DNA of 32,041 nt from Campylobacterota bacterium (GCA_015494795.1 WGAM01000046.1:1-32041); one strand, 5' to 3'; positions 1 to 8,673 are shown, numbered from the stretch's first letter. A program made the numbers and translations. Notes: a model not told the origin generated them from the sequence alone.

Positions 1-33
1 AGTTATTTATAAGAGAGTATATTTTACTAATTA

Positions 34-42
34 TGATATAAT
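34..42 (+). promoter_or_regulatory. extended -10 promoter of the Rpn-family gene
   Basis: A TG-N-TATAAT extended -10 element lies at 34-42, which would start transcription near 49. An AAGGA Shine-Dalgarno sequence at 51-56 then precedes the ATG at 63. No clear -35 hexamer is visible, as is usual for sigma-70 promoters in Campylobacterota. The leader would be about 14 nt. Confidence 0.6.
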
Positions 43-62
43 CTTCTAAAAAAGGATTTTTT

Positions 63-959
63 ATGTCAAGAAAATTAGTAAGTTTTGATTGGGCAATGAA
101 AAAAATCTTAAGACAAAAGGCAAATTTTGTTATCTTAGAGGGTTTTTTAACAGAACTTTTAAAATTTGATGTAAAGATAGAAGAGGTTTTAGAGAGTGAG
201 GCAAATCAAGAGAGCGAAGAGGATAAATTTAATAGAGTTGATTTGTTAGCTAAAAATGAGAATGGTCAAATTATTTTAATTGAGGTTCAATATAGTAGTG
301 AGATAGATTATTTTCAGAGAATGCTCTATGGCTCATCTAAACTAATTACAGAGTATATCTCAAAAGGAGATAGTGGATATAGAAATCTTAAAAAGATATA
401 TTCGGTTAATATTGTCTATTTTGCTTTAGGAGAGGGCGAAGATTATGTATATTATGGAAAAACAGAGTTTAGGGGACTACATAAAAAAGATGATATTCTA
501 AGACCATCAAAGAGACAACAAGATGATTTTCATATTAATACTATTTCAGATATATATCCAGAATACTATATTTTAAGAGTAAATCAATTTAATGATATTG
601 CTAAAAATAGCCTTGATGAGTGGATATATTTTTTAAAAAATGAGGAGATAAAGAGCGACTTTAAGGCAAAAGGGTTAAATGAGGCTAAAGAGATTTTAGA
701 CATTATGAAATTAGATGATAAAGCAAGAGCTATATATAAGAGAAGTGAAGAGAATAAGAGATATAAAGCTTCTCTTCTATATACAGCTAGATTAAAGGGG
801 TTAAAAGAGGGTGAAAAAAGAGGAATTGAAAAAGGTAAAAAAGAGGGAGAGAAGAAAAAGGCTATTGAGATAGCTAAAAATTTACTTGTAGCAAAAGTAG
901 ATATGAAAACTATTGTTAATAGCACAGGTTTAACTATAGAGGAGATTAAAAAACTTTGA
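63..959 (+). CDS. Rpn-family recombination-promoting nuclease / PD-(D/E)XK nuclease family protein
   Basis: This 298-residue protein fits the Rpn/YhgA-like family, often annotated as a PD-(D/E)XK nuclease family transposase. The nuclease core shows D60 in a NRVD segment, then a strand ending E74-V-Q76, the family's D...(E/Q)xQ arrangement. Residues 245-298 are a highly charged Lys/Glu/Gly tail followed by a short helical end (IVNSTGLTIEEIKKL), typical of these proteins. Family members in E. coli promote RecA-independent recombination and cut DNA; the role here is inferred only. The gene stands alone, with its own promoter and a good ribosome binding site, and converges on the operon to its right. 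No inverted repeats or target-site duplications flank it, so it is not an insertion sequence despite the transposase label. Confidence 0.8.
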   Translation: MSRKLVSFDWAMKKILRQKANFVILEGFLTELLKFDVKIEEVLESEANQESEEDKFNRVDLLAKNENGQIILIEVQYSSEIDYFQRMLYGSSKLITEYISKGDSGYRNLKKIYSVNIVYFALGEGEDYVYYGKTEFRGLHKKDDILRPSKRQQDDFHINTISDIYPEYYILRVNQFNDIAKNSLDEWIYFLKNEEIKSDFKAKGLNEAKEILDIMKLDDKARAIYKRSEENKRYKASLLYTARLKGLKEGEKRGIEKGKKEGEKKKAIEIAKNLLVAKVDMKTIVNSTGLTIEEIKKL

Positions 960-966
960 TATTTAA

Positions 967-1001
967 ACCTATTAAAATTATTTTGTAACTTTAAAATAGG
1001 T
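967..1001. terminator. weak inverted repeat between convergent genes
   Basis: A perfect 7-bp inverted repeat (ACCTATT at 967-973, AATAGGT at 995-1001) encloses a 21-nt AT-rich loop with some further A-T pairing. It lies between the convergent ends of the Rpn gene and the pseudouridine synthase gene, so it could act as a weak bidirectional terminator. The stem is short and AT-rich and no clean U-tract follows, so this is only a candidate. Confidence 0.3.
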
Positions 1002-1029
1002 CAAGTTGGTAATAAAATCAATAGATTAG

Positions 1030-1776
1030 CTATTTATATCTAATTATATCCTTTGGCTCTTTTGCTTCAAATTCATAACCTAAAAGAGATATTGATTTTG
1101 CATGTAGTAAAACTCTTTTAGAGCGAGTTACAGAGCCATATCTCTCATCTCCAACAATAGGGTGTCTAATAGATGATAGATGGAGACGGATTTGGTGAGT
1201 TCTACCTGTCTTAATCTCTATTGATACTTTTGATTTTTTTCCTTGTATCTCTATTGGTTTTACTACTGTAATGGCAGGTTTTCCATTTTTTTTATCTATT
1301 TTAGAAAAAGCCTTATTACCTCTTTTATGTGTTGTAATTGGTGCATCAATAGTAATCTCTTCAAAAAACATCCCTTCTATCCAAGCAATATATCTCTTTT
1401 TAACCTTTTTTTGTTTAAAGGCATTAATGGCATCTTTTAGAAATGCTCTATCTTTTGCTAAGAGTAAAACTCCTGATGTATCTCTATCGAGACGGTGAAT
1501 TAACTCTATATTTTTATCTCTACTCTTTAAAATATCTAATATCTCATAACTATCTAAAAGAGGAGGTTTATTAATAGCTATTATAGTATCATCTTCATAG
1601 ATAATATCAATATTATCTATACTCTCTACTCTAAATCTAGTATCTTTTGCAACTTCTGCTCTTGCTATCTTTACTTTTCTATCTAAAATATATACTAAGC
1701 CTCTATCTATTAACTCTTTTGCTCTCTTATTTGAGATACCCTCTTGCTTAGCAAGTAACTTATATGCTTTTTCCAT
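1030..1776 (-). CDS. RluA-family 23S rRNA pseudouridine synthase
   Basis: The protein (248 aa) isomerises specific uridines in RNA to pseudouridine. The catalytic motif HRLDRDTSG runs from residue 94, with D97 as the catalytic aspartate. Other family blocks are the Ile/Asn-Lys-Pro-Pro segment at 68-72 and GRTHQIRLHL near 190. Residues 1-50 resemble a small S4-like RNA-binding domain. The target site (RluC-, RluD- or other-type) cannot be told from sequence. The ATG at 1776 directly abuts the waaA stop codon, so this is the last gene of the nif3-like / zinc ribbon / waaA operon. C. jejuni has the same order at Cj0705-Cj0708, which supports the assignment. Confidence 0.88.
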   Translation of the reverse strand: MEKAYKLLAKQEGISNKRAKELIDRGLVYILDRKVKIARAEVAKDTRFRVESIDNIDIIYEDDTIIAINKPPLLDSYEILDILKSRDKNIELIHRLDRDTSGVLLLAKDRAFLKDAINAFKQKKVKKRYIAWIEGMFFEEITIDAPITTHKRGNKAFSKIDKKNGKPAITVVKPIEIQGKKSKVSIEIKTGRTHQIRLHLSSIRHPIVGDERYGSVTRSKRVLLHAKSISLLGYEFEAKEPKDIIRYK

Positions 1777-2952
1777 TTATAACTCTTTTTCTATTGATTT
1801 TAATATAGGATTAATATCTGTTCTATTTATTATCTTTGCTGGTTTTATCTTCTTATACTCTATTAAAGTTTTAGATAACTTCTCTTTTTCTATAATGGCT
1901 ATTCCCTCTATGGTACTAAAAATATCTTTCTGATTAAAGTAGTAAACTCCTGATATAATTTTACAACCAAACTGTGCAGGTTCAGATGCATTATGTCCAC
2001 CAATAGGGAAAAATGAACCACCAAGTATTACAATATCACTAATAGCATATATATTAATAAGCTCTCCTAAAATATCAGCTACTACTATATCTGAATTAAA
2101 TGCCTCATTATCTGAGTAGTTATGATAACTATAGTGATGTTCTATTGCTACCTCTTCTACCATTAAAGAGACTTTTTTAAATCTATCAGGGTGTCGTGGA
2201 ACAATTACCAATTTACTATTTGGCTCAATCTCTTTTAGTTTAATAAAGGCATCTAAAATAAGCTTCTCTTCTCCATCATGTGTACTTCCTCCACATATTA
2301 AAAGAGCTTTGGGTTTTGAGAGTCTTTTTGTAGCTGATGGGATATTTGCCAATTTTATATTTCCAATAATAGTAATATTTTTAGCTCCAAGTCTCTCTAA
2401 TCTCTTTTTATCTATATTGCTCTGTGCATAAACTTCATCAATATATCTAAATATTACTCTATATAGCCATCTTACTCTATAGTATTTATGAAATGAATTA
2501 TCACTAATTCTAGCATTGATAAGAAGAGTCTTAGCACCTCTCTTTTTAGCTAAGAAAAATAGAAGATACCAAAACTCTGCTTCAACTACTACTAAGACCT
2601 TTTGAGGTGCTATCCAGTTAAATAGAAGTGGTTCAAATGGTAAATATCTACTATTTATAGAAGAGACTTCTGATATTGCACTATATCCTGTCTCTGTTGT
2701 AGTGGTTAATCTTAATATTTTAGTAGGAAGTTTTTCTAGTATATGATATATTGCTCTTGCCTCTCCAAAGCTACATGAGTGAAACCATACTCCATTAGGA
2801 GTTAATGGAGGGTTATTTTTTAGAAAAAATCTCGCAGGAATTGATTTTTTATACTTCTCTTTTCTTTTTGATAAAAGATATAAAATTGGAATAGCAATAG
2901 TGTATATTAAACTAATAATAACACTATATAGGAGAAAAAAGAGGTTATCCAA
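1777..2952 (-). CDS. waaA: 3-deoxy-D-manno-octulosonic acid (Kdo) transferase
   Basis: WaaA (KdtA) transfers Kdo from CMP-Kdo to lipid A precursor at the inner membrane, the first step of lipopolysaccharide core assembly. The 391-residue protein has an N-terminal hydrophobic anchor (about 3-27). It then has the GT30 signature SFGEARA with E64 at the place of the catalytic glutamate, a CGGSTHDGEE nucleotide-binding segment near 220, and GGSFFPIGGHNASEPA near 315. The start is a TTG: no ATG lies upstream in frame or early in the protein, and family alignment puts the anchor at this point. Its ribosome binding site would be the GAGG inside the end of the preceding gene. A second Kdo-pathway gene, kpsF (arabinose-5-phosphate isomerase), lies at 20384-21328. 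Confidence 0.9.
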   Translation of the reverse strand: MDNLFFLLYSVIISLIYTIAIPILYLLSKRKEKYKKSIPARFFLKNNPPLTPNGVWFHSCSFGEARAIYHILEKLPTKILRLTTTTETGYSAISEVSSINSRYLPFEPLLFNWIAPQKVLVVVEAEFWYLLFFLAKKRGAKTLLINARISDNSFHKYYRVRWLYRVIFRYIDEVYAQSNIDKKRLERLGAKNITIIGNIKLANIPSATKRLSKPKALLICGGSTHDGEEKLILDAFIKLKEIEPNSKLVIVPRHPDRFKKVSLMVEEVAIEHHYSYHNYSDNEAFNSDIVVADILGELINIYAISDIVILGGSFFPIGGHNASEPAQFGCKIISGVYYFNQKDIFSTIEGIAIIEKEKLSKTLIEYKKIKPAKIINRTDINPILKSIEKEL

Positions 2953-2958
2953 ATAATA

Positions 2959-3684
2959 TTATGCCTCTTCTTCAACACTCTGTGGCTCTATATATAAAAT
3001 TCTACCACAGTGGTGACAAGTACATATATCTTCAGATTTAATAACCTCCACATAAGCACTATCATTTAGTTTCATATAACACCCATAACATGCCTGTTTT
3101 CTTACAGGGACAACAGTAGTATTTCCAGCCCAAATACGGATTTTTTCATAAAAAGATAGAATTTTCTGGTCAATATCTCTAATTTTACTATCTCGTTTTG
3201 CATAGAGTTTAGCTTTCTCTTTATCAATTGAAGCTAATTTTTGAGATACCTCATCAGATACTTTGGCTAAATCAATCTCTGCCTTATCTAACTCCTTATT
3301 TGCCTCTAGTAACTCCTCCTCTTTAGTCTCTAATACTCTATTTAATCTATCTATCTCTTCATTTGCAAAACTTAACTTCTCTTTAGCAAGTTCTGTCTCC
3401 ATCTGTAGAGCTTGCATCTCTTTTTCACTCTTAATAGCTCTCTCTTTTGCAACACTTAAAGTTAACTGCTCTTTAATTGATTTAATCTGATTTTCTAAAG
3501 AGTCTATTTTTGAATTAATATCCTCTATAATAGAGTTTATATTAGATACCTTTTTATAAATTTCATCTCGTTTTATAACTTTTTTGTCAAGTTTTTTTTG
3601 TGCCATCTTAATAAGTGGATTAAACTCATCAATTGATTTATCTAATTTTGAAAGTTCTATTAACTCTTCTAAATGTCTATTCAA
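2959..3684 (-). CDS. zinc-ribbon coiled-coil protein, HP0958 (FlgZ)-like
   Basis: This 241-residue protein is predicted to be a long coiled-coil hairpin (about 5-180) followed by a four-cysteine zinc ribbon: C199-x2-C202 and C223-x2-C226, with one extra cysteine at 221. Its length, N-terminus (MNRHLEELIELSKLDKSID) and C-terminal GRILY segment match Helicobacter pylori HP0958. HP0958 binds RpoN and flagellin mRNA and is needed for motility; the flagellar role is carried over by homology only. The start is TTG, set by alignment to the family and by an AAAAGGAT ribosome binding site about 6 nt upstream. It sits 6 nt upstream of waaA and 45 nt downstream of the Nif3-like gene. Confidence 0.82.
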   Translation of the reverse strand: MNRHLEELIELSKLDKSIDEFNPLIKMAQKKLDKKVIKRDEIYKKVSNINSIIEDINSKIDSLENQIKSIKEQLTLSVAKERAIKSEKEMQALQMETELAKEKLSFANEEIDRLNRVLETKEEELLEANKELDKAEIDLAKVSDEVSQKLASIDKEKAKLYAKRDSKIRDIDQKILSFYEKIRIWAGNTTVVPVRKQACYGCYMKLNDSAYVEVIKSEDICTCHHCGRILYIEPQSVEEEA

Positions 3685-3729
3685 TCTTTATCCTTTTGGG
3701 GTCTGAAGCTTTTTGTAGTACCAATTTGA

Positions 3730-4455
3730 TTAATTAAATTCAAATGGGTTAAGTGATTGGGAAATTATAGCAGAAACTCCTAAATTTTCCAACTCTCTAC
3801 TCATTACATCTACAAAAAACTGTTCACTCTCATAATGTCCAATATCTATCATCATTAAATTTTTACTCTTAGCACTCATGGCATCATGATATTTTATATC
3901 TCCTGTTAAAAAGCAGTCACTATTAATCTCATCTATTAAAGAGGCTCCTGCACCTGTTGTTATAGATATAGATTTTATCCTCTCTTTAGGAGATACTATT
4001 CTAAGAGTATCTAATTTTAATTTAGATTTTAAGTGAGATAATAACTCATCTTTTCTCCAATCCCCTATCGCAGTGCAGATAAAATCTCTATTTAGACTAA
4101 TTTTAAATCCTAAAATCTCCTCAAAAACAAACTTATTTAGGTGAGTTTTATCAAAATTTGTGTGCATTGCAATAACTGAAATATCTTTTTTGACTATTAT
4201 CTCTAAAAGATTTGATGGGTATTTAGAGAAATCTAACTCTTTTAATCCTGAAAAGATTAGAGGGTGATGAACTATAAAGAGAGTTTTATCTTCTGCTTTT
4301 AGTAGATTTTCTCTATCTATATCTAAGGATACTACTATATCTGTTACCTCTCTACTCATACTACCTACAATTAGTCCTGAATTATCCCACTTCTCTTGAA
4401 GTTCAAATGGACTAAGAGTATTTAATCTATTGTATATATCTTCTATTTTTATCAT
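3730..4455 (-). CDS. Nif3-like dinuclear metal centre protein (YbgI family)
   Basis: The 241-residue protein belongs to the Nif3/YbgI family, toroidal proteins with a two-metal site whose biochemical role is still poorly defined; GTP cyclohydrolase I type 2 is a common automated label. Metal-ligand positions are visible: H63-H64 in IVHHPLIF, D102 in HTNFD, and a GHYESEQ segment near 215 supplying the late His and Glu. At 241 aa it is the short form, without the inserted CutA-like domain. It is the first gene of the minus-strand operon and is divergent from the YeeE/YedE pair. It starts at an ATG but has no strong ribosome binding site. Confidence 0.87.
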   Translation of the reverse strand: MIKIEDIYNRLNTLSPFELQEKWDNSGLIVGSMSREVTDIVVSLDIDRENLLKAEDKTLFIVHHPLIFSGLKELDFSKYPSNLLEIIVKKDISVIAMHTNFDKTHLNKFVFEEILGFKISLNRDFICTAIGDWRKDELLSHLKSKLKLDTLRIVSPKERIKSISITTGAGASLIDEINSDCFLTGDIKYHDAMSAKSKNLMMIDIGHYESEQFFVDVMSRELENLGVSAIISQSLNPFEFN

Positions 4456-4498
4456 AAGCAGATTATATCTTTTTATATTTTAAAAGATACAATAATCA

Positions 4499-4504
4499 AT
4501 TATA
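4499..4504 (-). promoter_or_regulatory. candidate -10 element of the nif3-like operon
   Basis: On the minus strand a perfect TATAAT covers 4504-4499, about 45 nt before the ATG at 4455. A second TATAAT at 4467-4462 is so close to the ATG that it would give a nearly leaderless transcript. Neither has a clear -35. The 131-nt region 4456-4586 is otherwise AT-rich intergenic sequence serving the two divergent genes. Confidence 0.4.
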
Positions 4505-4554
4505 TTGTTTAAAATATTAAAAAAAATAAATTTTACTTATTAAAAAATAGATTG

Positions 4555-4560
4555 TATAAT
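4555..4560 (+). promoter_or_regulatory. -10 element of the YeeE/YedE operon
   Basis: A perfect TATAAT at 4555-4560 lies 26 nt before the ATG. It is followed by an AAAGGA ribosome binding site at 4574-4579. A weak TTTACT-like -35 sits about 17 nt upstream of the hexamer. Confidence 0.55.
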
Positions 4561-4586
4561 TACAAAAAATTATAAAGGATATAACT

Positions 4587-5096
4587 ATGACAAATAGATT
4601 GCCTTGGTGGATGGGTGGTATTTTACTATCTGGACTTCTATTACTTACATTTTCGATATATGGTGCAGATAGACCAATAGGTGCTTCTACCTATGTACCA
4701 TACTTTGCAGGAGTTATTTTTGATTTAGACCCAGATAAATATAGCTATCTAAAAGAGATTAAGAATGCAGGTTCATGGGAGGGAGTTATGTTATTTGGCT
4801 CTTTAGTTGGTGGATTTGTTACATCTATATTTATTACAAAGAGCTTTAGATTGTCGCTAATACCAACAGCATGGAAAAAATATAAAAATGGCTCTATCAT
4901 ATCAAGACTTATTTGGAGTTTTATTGCAGGTTTTATTATGATAATTGGAGCAAGATTAGCAGGGGGTTGTACAAGTGGTCACTTTATGTCTGGTATGAGT
5001 CAACTTGCAATATCATCAATGATATTTGGAACTGTAGTTATGATTTCTCTACTAATTACAGGAAGATACTTTTATAATACAAAAAAGGATAAGTAG
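4587..5096 (+). CDS. YeeE/YedE family sulfur-compound transport protein, half-size, first subunit
   Basis: This 169-residue inner-membrane protein has about four predicted membrane segments (near 8-25, 65-84, 106-124 and 138-158). It carries the family hallmark GGCTSGH at 126-132 with the conserved C128. Full-length YeeE/YedE (DUF395) proteins such as TsuA import thiosulfate through conserved cysteines. Half-size versions usually occur as adjacent pairs, as here with the next gene. Transport of thiosulfate or another sulfane-sulfur compound is inferred from the family. The substrate is unknown, and no TusA-like gene lies alongside. The next gene's start codon overlaps this stop by 1 nt, so the two are translationally coupled. 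Confidence 0.85.
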   Translation: MTNRLPWWMGGILLSGLLLLTFSIYGADRPIGASTYVPYFAGVIFDLDPDKYSYLKEIKNAGSWEGVMLFGSLVGGFVTSIFITKSFRLSLIPTAWKKYKNGSIISRLIWSFIAGFIMIIGARLAGGCTSGHFMSGMSQLAISSMIFGTVVMISLLITGRYFYNTKKDK

Positions 5097-5755
5097 TGGA
5101 TATAGTAGTAGTTACAGAGGGTCAAGATTTACTCTCAAGAGTTGCACAGATGATGGAGAATGTAATCCATCAAGGTCATGGCTCTTTGGCTTTAGTTTTT
5201 CTTATTGGTATTATATTTGGAGGTATTATTCAATATACTAGAGTTGATAAGTTTGAAAAAATTGCAGGATTTGCAATGTTGAAAGATACTATTGTCCCTA
5301 AGATGTTATTTTTAACAGTAGGGCTTACATCTATTGGACTCTACTTTATGATAAAGGTTGGTTGGGCTCACTATCATATTAAACCAATTATATGGCAAGG
5401 ACTTATTATTGGTGGAATACTATTTGGTATCGCTATGGCAATTTTAGGAAAATGTCCGGGGACTGGTCCTGTATCTATTGCAGAGGGGAGAATAGATGTT
5501 TTAGTTGGTGCTATTGGTGGACTTATTGGGGGATTGGTTTTTACTCTATATTATGATGACTTCTTTAAACCTTTAATGGGTGACTCATTAGGCAAACTCA
5601 CTCTATTAGATTTTTTTAAAGGGCATGAGGATTTAGTAATCCTAATATTTGGTATAGTTGTTACTCTTATAGCTATATTAATACCTAAAGTAGAGCTTTT
5701 TGATGATGCTGATTTATCTAAGTTGCCAGATGAGGCACGACCTGACAAAAAATAG
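5096..5755 (+). CDS. YeeE/YedE family sulfur-compound transport protein, half-size, second subunit
   Basis: The partner of the preceding gene is 219 residues long. It has about five hydrophobic segments and the second family hallmark GKCPGTGP, with C120 inside a Gly-rich segment, followed by a glycine-rich helix (about 135-152). The two hallmark cysteines of the family are thus divided between two proteins. The start is GTG, in a TAGTG overlap with the previous stop, with AAAAGGA about 6 nt upstream. The C-terminal 25 residues are charged and likely cytoplasmic. Function is inferred from the family. Confidence 0.85.
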   Translation: MDIVVVTEGQDLLSRVAQMMENVIHQGHGSLALVFLIGIIFGGIIQYTRVDKFEKIAGFAMLKDTIVPKMLFLTVGLTSIGLYFMIKVGWAHYHIKPIIWQGLIIGGILFGIAMAILGKCPGTGPVSIAEGRIDVLVGAIGGLIGGLVFTLYYDDFFKPLMGDSLGKLTLLDFFKGHEDLVILIFGIVVTLIAILIPKVELFDDADLSKLPDEARPDKK

Positions 5756-5796
5756 TTAAAATAGATAATTTACAATGGATTTAAGGACAATAATCG

Positions 5797-5802
5797 TATA
5801 AT
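5797..5802 (+). promoter_or_regulatory. possible -10 element of the DUF2868-GTPase operon
   Basis: A TATAAT at 5797-5802 lies 24 nt before the ATG at 5827. It is followed directly by an A/T-only inverted repeat (5800-5817). The ribosome binding site before the ATG is weak (CGAG). No -35 is evident. Confidence 0.4.
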
Positions 5803-5826
5803 TTTTTCAAAAAAATTGACGAGAAT

Positions 5827-7248
5827 ATGCATAGTAAAAACTCAATAGTATCTATAAAATCATATCTTGACCTCTCTCAACTCTTAAGCGAGTATAGAGG
5901 GAGTCATGAAGATAATCGTTCTTTTGCTCTAAAAAATAAAAAATTAGAAAAAGCACCTATAAAACTTCTACTAAAATGGTTAGATAAAAACTATTTTAGA
6001 ATAGACGGAGAGTTAAACTCTAAGAGATATTTAGATTATCTACTATCTCTTAGTTCACTTTTAGGTCTAATATTTTTTATATTGGGTTTTCTTGTTGGAT
6101 TAGGGCTACTTAGTTATGATGGTAAACTTCCTGTAAATGTTATCTATTATCTATTTATTGCCATGTTTATACCACTTTTTAGTATGAGTCTATCTGCTAT
6201 TTCTATATTTAGTAGTGATAGAGTTGCTAATCTTATAAGCCTTCTATTCCCACTACATTGGATAGAGAAAGCTTTAAGCTATCTACCATTTAAAAAAAAG
6301 TTAAAGGGTCTTAAGTTTAATCTCCATTTTAAGATATCTAAACTTCTCTTTATAGAGAGACTTCAACTATTTTCATTAATATTTTCAATAGGTCTTCTAA
6401 TCTCTCTCTTAATTATGGTAATAGCTACAGATATAGCTTTTGGTTGGAGTACAACTCTTCAAGTATCTGCAGAATCATTTCATGAACTAATAAGATATAT
6501 TGGTATATTTTGGGCTAAAATTATCCCATCTGCTATCCCTTCATTAGATTTAGTTGAGATAAGCCACTACTTTAGATTAGGTGAGAAATTAGATATATCA
6601 ATGGTACATAATGCAGATAAGTTAGGAGCATGGTGGAAATTTTTAGCAATGACAACTCTTGTTTATGCAATTGGTTTTCGTCTTATATTTTGGCTATTGA
6701 CTAAGAAGTATCTAAATAGAGAGTTAGAAGAGAGCATACTATCTCTAAAGGGTGTTGACAAGATTTTAAGAGAGTTTAATACTCCTTATGTTTCAACACA
6801 AGCACCACAAAAAGAGAAACATTTAGAGATAGTAGAGGCAAAAAAAGAGGTAGTCATTAAAAAGAGAGAGGCTAAATATCAAACTATACTAGGTTGGAAC
6901 TTCTCTAAAGATGAGATAATACTAGCAAATGATGCTAAAGATATAGATGGAGCAGATAATATATGGGCTATAGGTGGAAGTAATAGTTTCAATAAAGATT
7001 TAGAGATAGTTAAAAATAGTAGTGGTGTTGTGTTACTATATGTAAAGTCTTGGGAGCCTCCAACTATGGATTTCATTGATATTTTAGAGATGTTAATAGA
7101 AAATAGTAAAGTTTCACGAGTAGAGATATTACCTCTTGGAACAATAGGTAGATATTATAAAAATGAGCAAGAGCATATAGATATATGGCGAAGAAAGATA
7201 GAGAGTGTAGATAGTCAAAAAGTATGGATTATAAATCATGATAGATAA
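5827..7248 (+). CDS. DUF2868 domain-containing membrane protein
   Basis: The 473-residue protein has four predicted membrane segments in two pairs (about 70-92 and 103-126, then 180-202 and 270-291). They are separated by a large loop and followed by a soluble C-terminal half of about 180 residues. I assign it to DUF2868 by length, topology and the partner gene: DUF2868 proteins are commonly encoded directly upstream of DUF3482 GTPases in Proteobacteria. The biochemical function is not known. Its last 11 nt overlap the GTPase start, which implies coupled translation and probably a complex. The C-terminal domain (about 340-473) contains no catalytic motif that I can name. Confidence 0.72.
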   Translation: MHSKNSIVSIKSYLDLSQLLSEYRGSHEDNRSFALKNKKLEKAPIKLLLKWLDKNYFRIDGELNSKRYLDYLLSLSSLLGLIFFILGFLVGLGLLSYDGKLPVNVIYYLFIAMFIPLFSMSLSAISIFSSDRVANLISLLFPLHWIEKALSYLPFKKKLKGLKFNLHFKISKLLFIERLQLFSLIFSIGLLISLLIMVIATDIAFGWSTTLQVSAESFHELIRYIGIFWAKIIPSAIPSLDLVEISHYFRLGEKLDISMVHNADKLGAWWKFLAMTTLVYAIGFRLIFWLLTKKYLNRELEESILSLKGVDKILREFNTPYVSTQAPQKEKHLEIVEAKKEVVIKKREAKYQTILGWNFSKDEIILANDAKDIDGADNIWAIGGSNSFNKDLEIVKNSSGVVLLYVKSWEPPTMDFIDILEMLIENSKVSRVEILPLGTIGRYYKNEQEHIDIWRRKIESVDSQKVWIINHDR

Positions 7249-8641
7249 AAAAGATAGTTACCCTAAATTTGCAGTTGTTGGACACCCAAATAAGGGAAAG
7301 AGTAGTATTGTATCTGCTTTAGCACATGATGACACTGTTCAGATTGGAAATACCCCTGGAACAACACAAGTAAAAAGAGGATTTCCCCTAAAGGTTGATG
7401 GAAAGATAATATATGAGCTATTTGATACACCCGGTTTTCAGAGAGCTAGACGAATATTAGCTTGGCTCCAAGAGCATAAACCAGTATCAGCAGATAAGAG
7501 AGCTGATACTATTAGAGAGTTTATATATAACTTTAGAGATGATGATAGATTTAGAGATGAGATAGAGCTACTTGAACCTATTATGAATGGGGCAGGTATT
7601 ATATATGTAGTTGATGCATCTAAACCCTATGGAGCTGAGTATGAGATAGAGATGGAGATACTTAGATGGACAGGTCAGCCATCTATGGCAATATTAAATC
7701 TTATTGGAGATGAGGATTATAGAGAGGATTGGAGTAGAGCTTTAGGGCAGTATTTTAGACTTGTTAGAACATTTAATCCAATAAAGGCAAAATTTAAAAA
7801 TCATATAGAGCTTTTAGAGAGTATTGCTCAACTTAAAGAGGATTGGACAGACTCAATTAAAGATGCAATAGAGATTTTAAAAAAATTTCATAATCAAAAG
7901 ATAGATAGAACAGTTGGGATAATTAAAGATACAACAATAAAGAGTCTATCCTATGTATATAGACATAAGATAAAATCAAAGAGTGCTACTAAAGAGGAGT
8001 ATAAATTAGCCTCTAATCGCTATAGAAGAGAGCTTATTAAGTATGAAAAAAAGTTAGAAAAAGATATATTAGATATATGGAAACATAGAAATGTAGATGT
8101 GATAGATACAGCACCTATTATAAATGATATTGGACTATTCTCAAAAGAGAGTGAGTCTATATTTGGACTTAGTCAAAAAGAGCTTATTTTAACGGGTGCA
8201 TCGGCTGGAGCTATTAGTGGTGCAGGGATAGATTTAGCTCTAGGTGGAGGTACATTTTTTCTAGGTTCTCTATTTGGTGGTGTTGTTGGTGGTGTTGGTG
8301 CTATGGTTGGATTTGATAATCTATATAATATTAAACTATTAGGTCAAAAGATTGGAAAGAGAGAGTTAATAGTAGGACCCATGAAGAGTCATAACTTTCC
8401 TTATATTCTATTAGGTAGAGCATTATATTACGCCTCAACTTTAGCAAATCGCTCTCATGCTATAAGAGATAGTCTGAAATTAGATGATAGAGAGTTTTTT
8501 ATAGAGAGAGTTGTAGATAGTAGTATGAGAAAAAAACTTGAAAGAGTTCACTCTATAATAAGAGAGCAGAAAGAGCCTAAAGAGGAGTTATTGGTGGAGT
8601 ATCAAGAGGTAATTTTAGAGAGTTTTAAAAAGCTAATATAG
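7238..8641 (+). CDS. GTPase with DUF3482 C-terminal domain
   Basis: The N-terminal part is a TRAFAC-type GTPase. G1 is GHPNKGKS at 15-22, G2 lies within TPGTTQ at 39-44, and G3 is DTPG at 63-66. The canonical NKxD (G4) is not obvious; the expected position reads LNLIGDED near 153. The C-terminal DUF3482-like part has a glycine-rich hydrophobic stretch (about 320-365) that looks able to insert into or lie on a membrane. The protein probably works with the overlapping upstream DUF2868 membrane protein. Cellular role is unknown. It was first considered as an Era/EngA-type ribosome GTPase, but there is no KH domain. Confidence 0.8.
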   Translation: MIDKKDSYPKFAVVGHPNKGKSSIVSALAHDDTVQIGNTPGTTQVKRGFPLKVDGKIIYELFDTPGFQRARRILAWLQEHKPVSADKRADTIREFIYNFRDDDRFRDEIELLEPIMNGAGIIYVVDASKPYGAEYEIEMEILRWTGQPSMAILNLIGDEDYREDWSRALGQYFRLVRTFNPIKAKFKNHIELLESIAQLKEDWTDSIKDAIEILKKFHNQKIDRTVGIIKDTTIKSLSYVYRHKIKSKSATKEEYKLASNRYRRELIKYEKKLEKDILDIWKHRNVDVIDTAPIINDIGLFSKESESIFGLSQKELILTGASAGAISGAGIDLALGGGTFFLGSLFGGVVGGVGAMVGFDNLYNIKLLGQKIGKRELIVGPMKSHNFPYILLGRALYYASTLANRSHAIRDSLKLDDREFFIERVVDSSMRKKLERVHSIIREQKEPKEELLVEYQEVILESFKKLI

Positions 8642-8673
8642 CACTATTTACACTTTATCAAAGAAAATTTGAC

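Noticed and set aside
63-959. Insertion sequence suggested by the transposase label of this nuclease family
   Set aside because: No terminal inverted repeats, target duplication or DDE motif; the family is a nuclease family.
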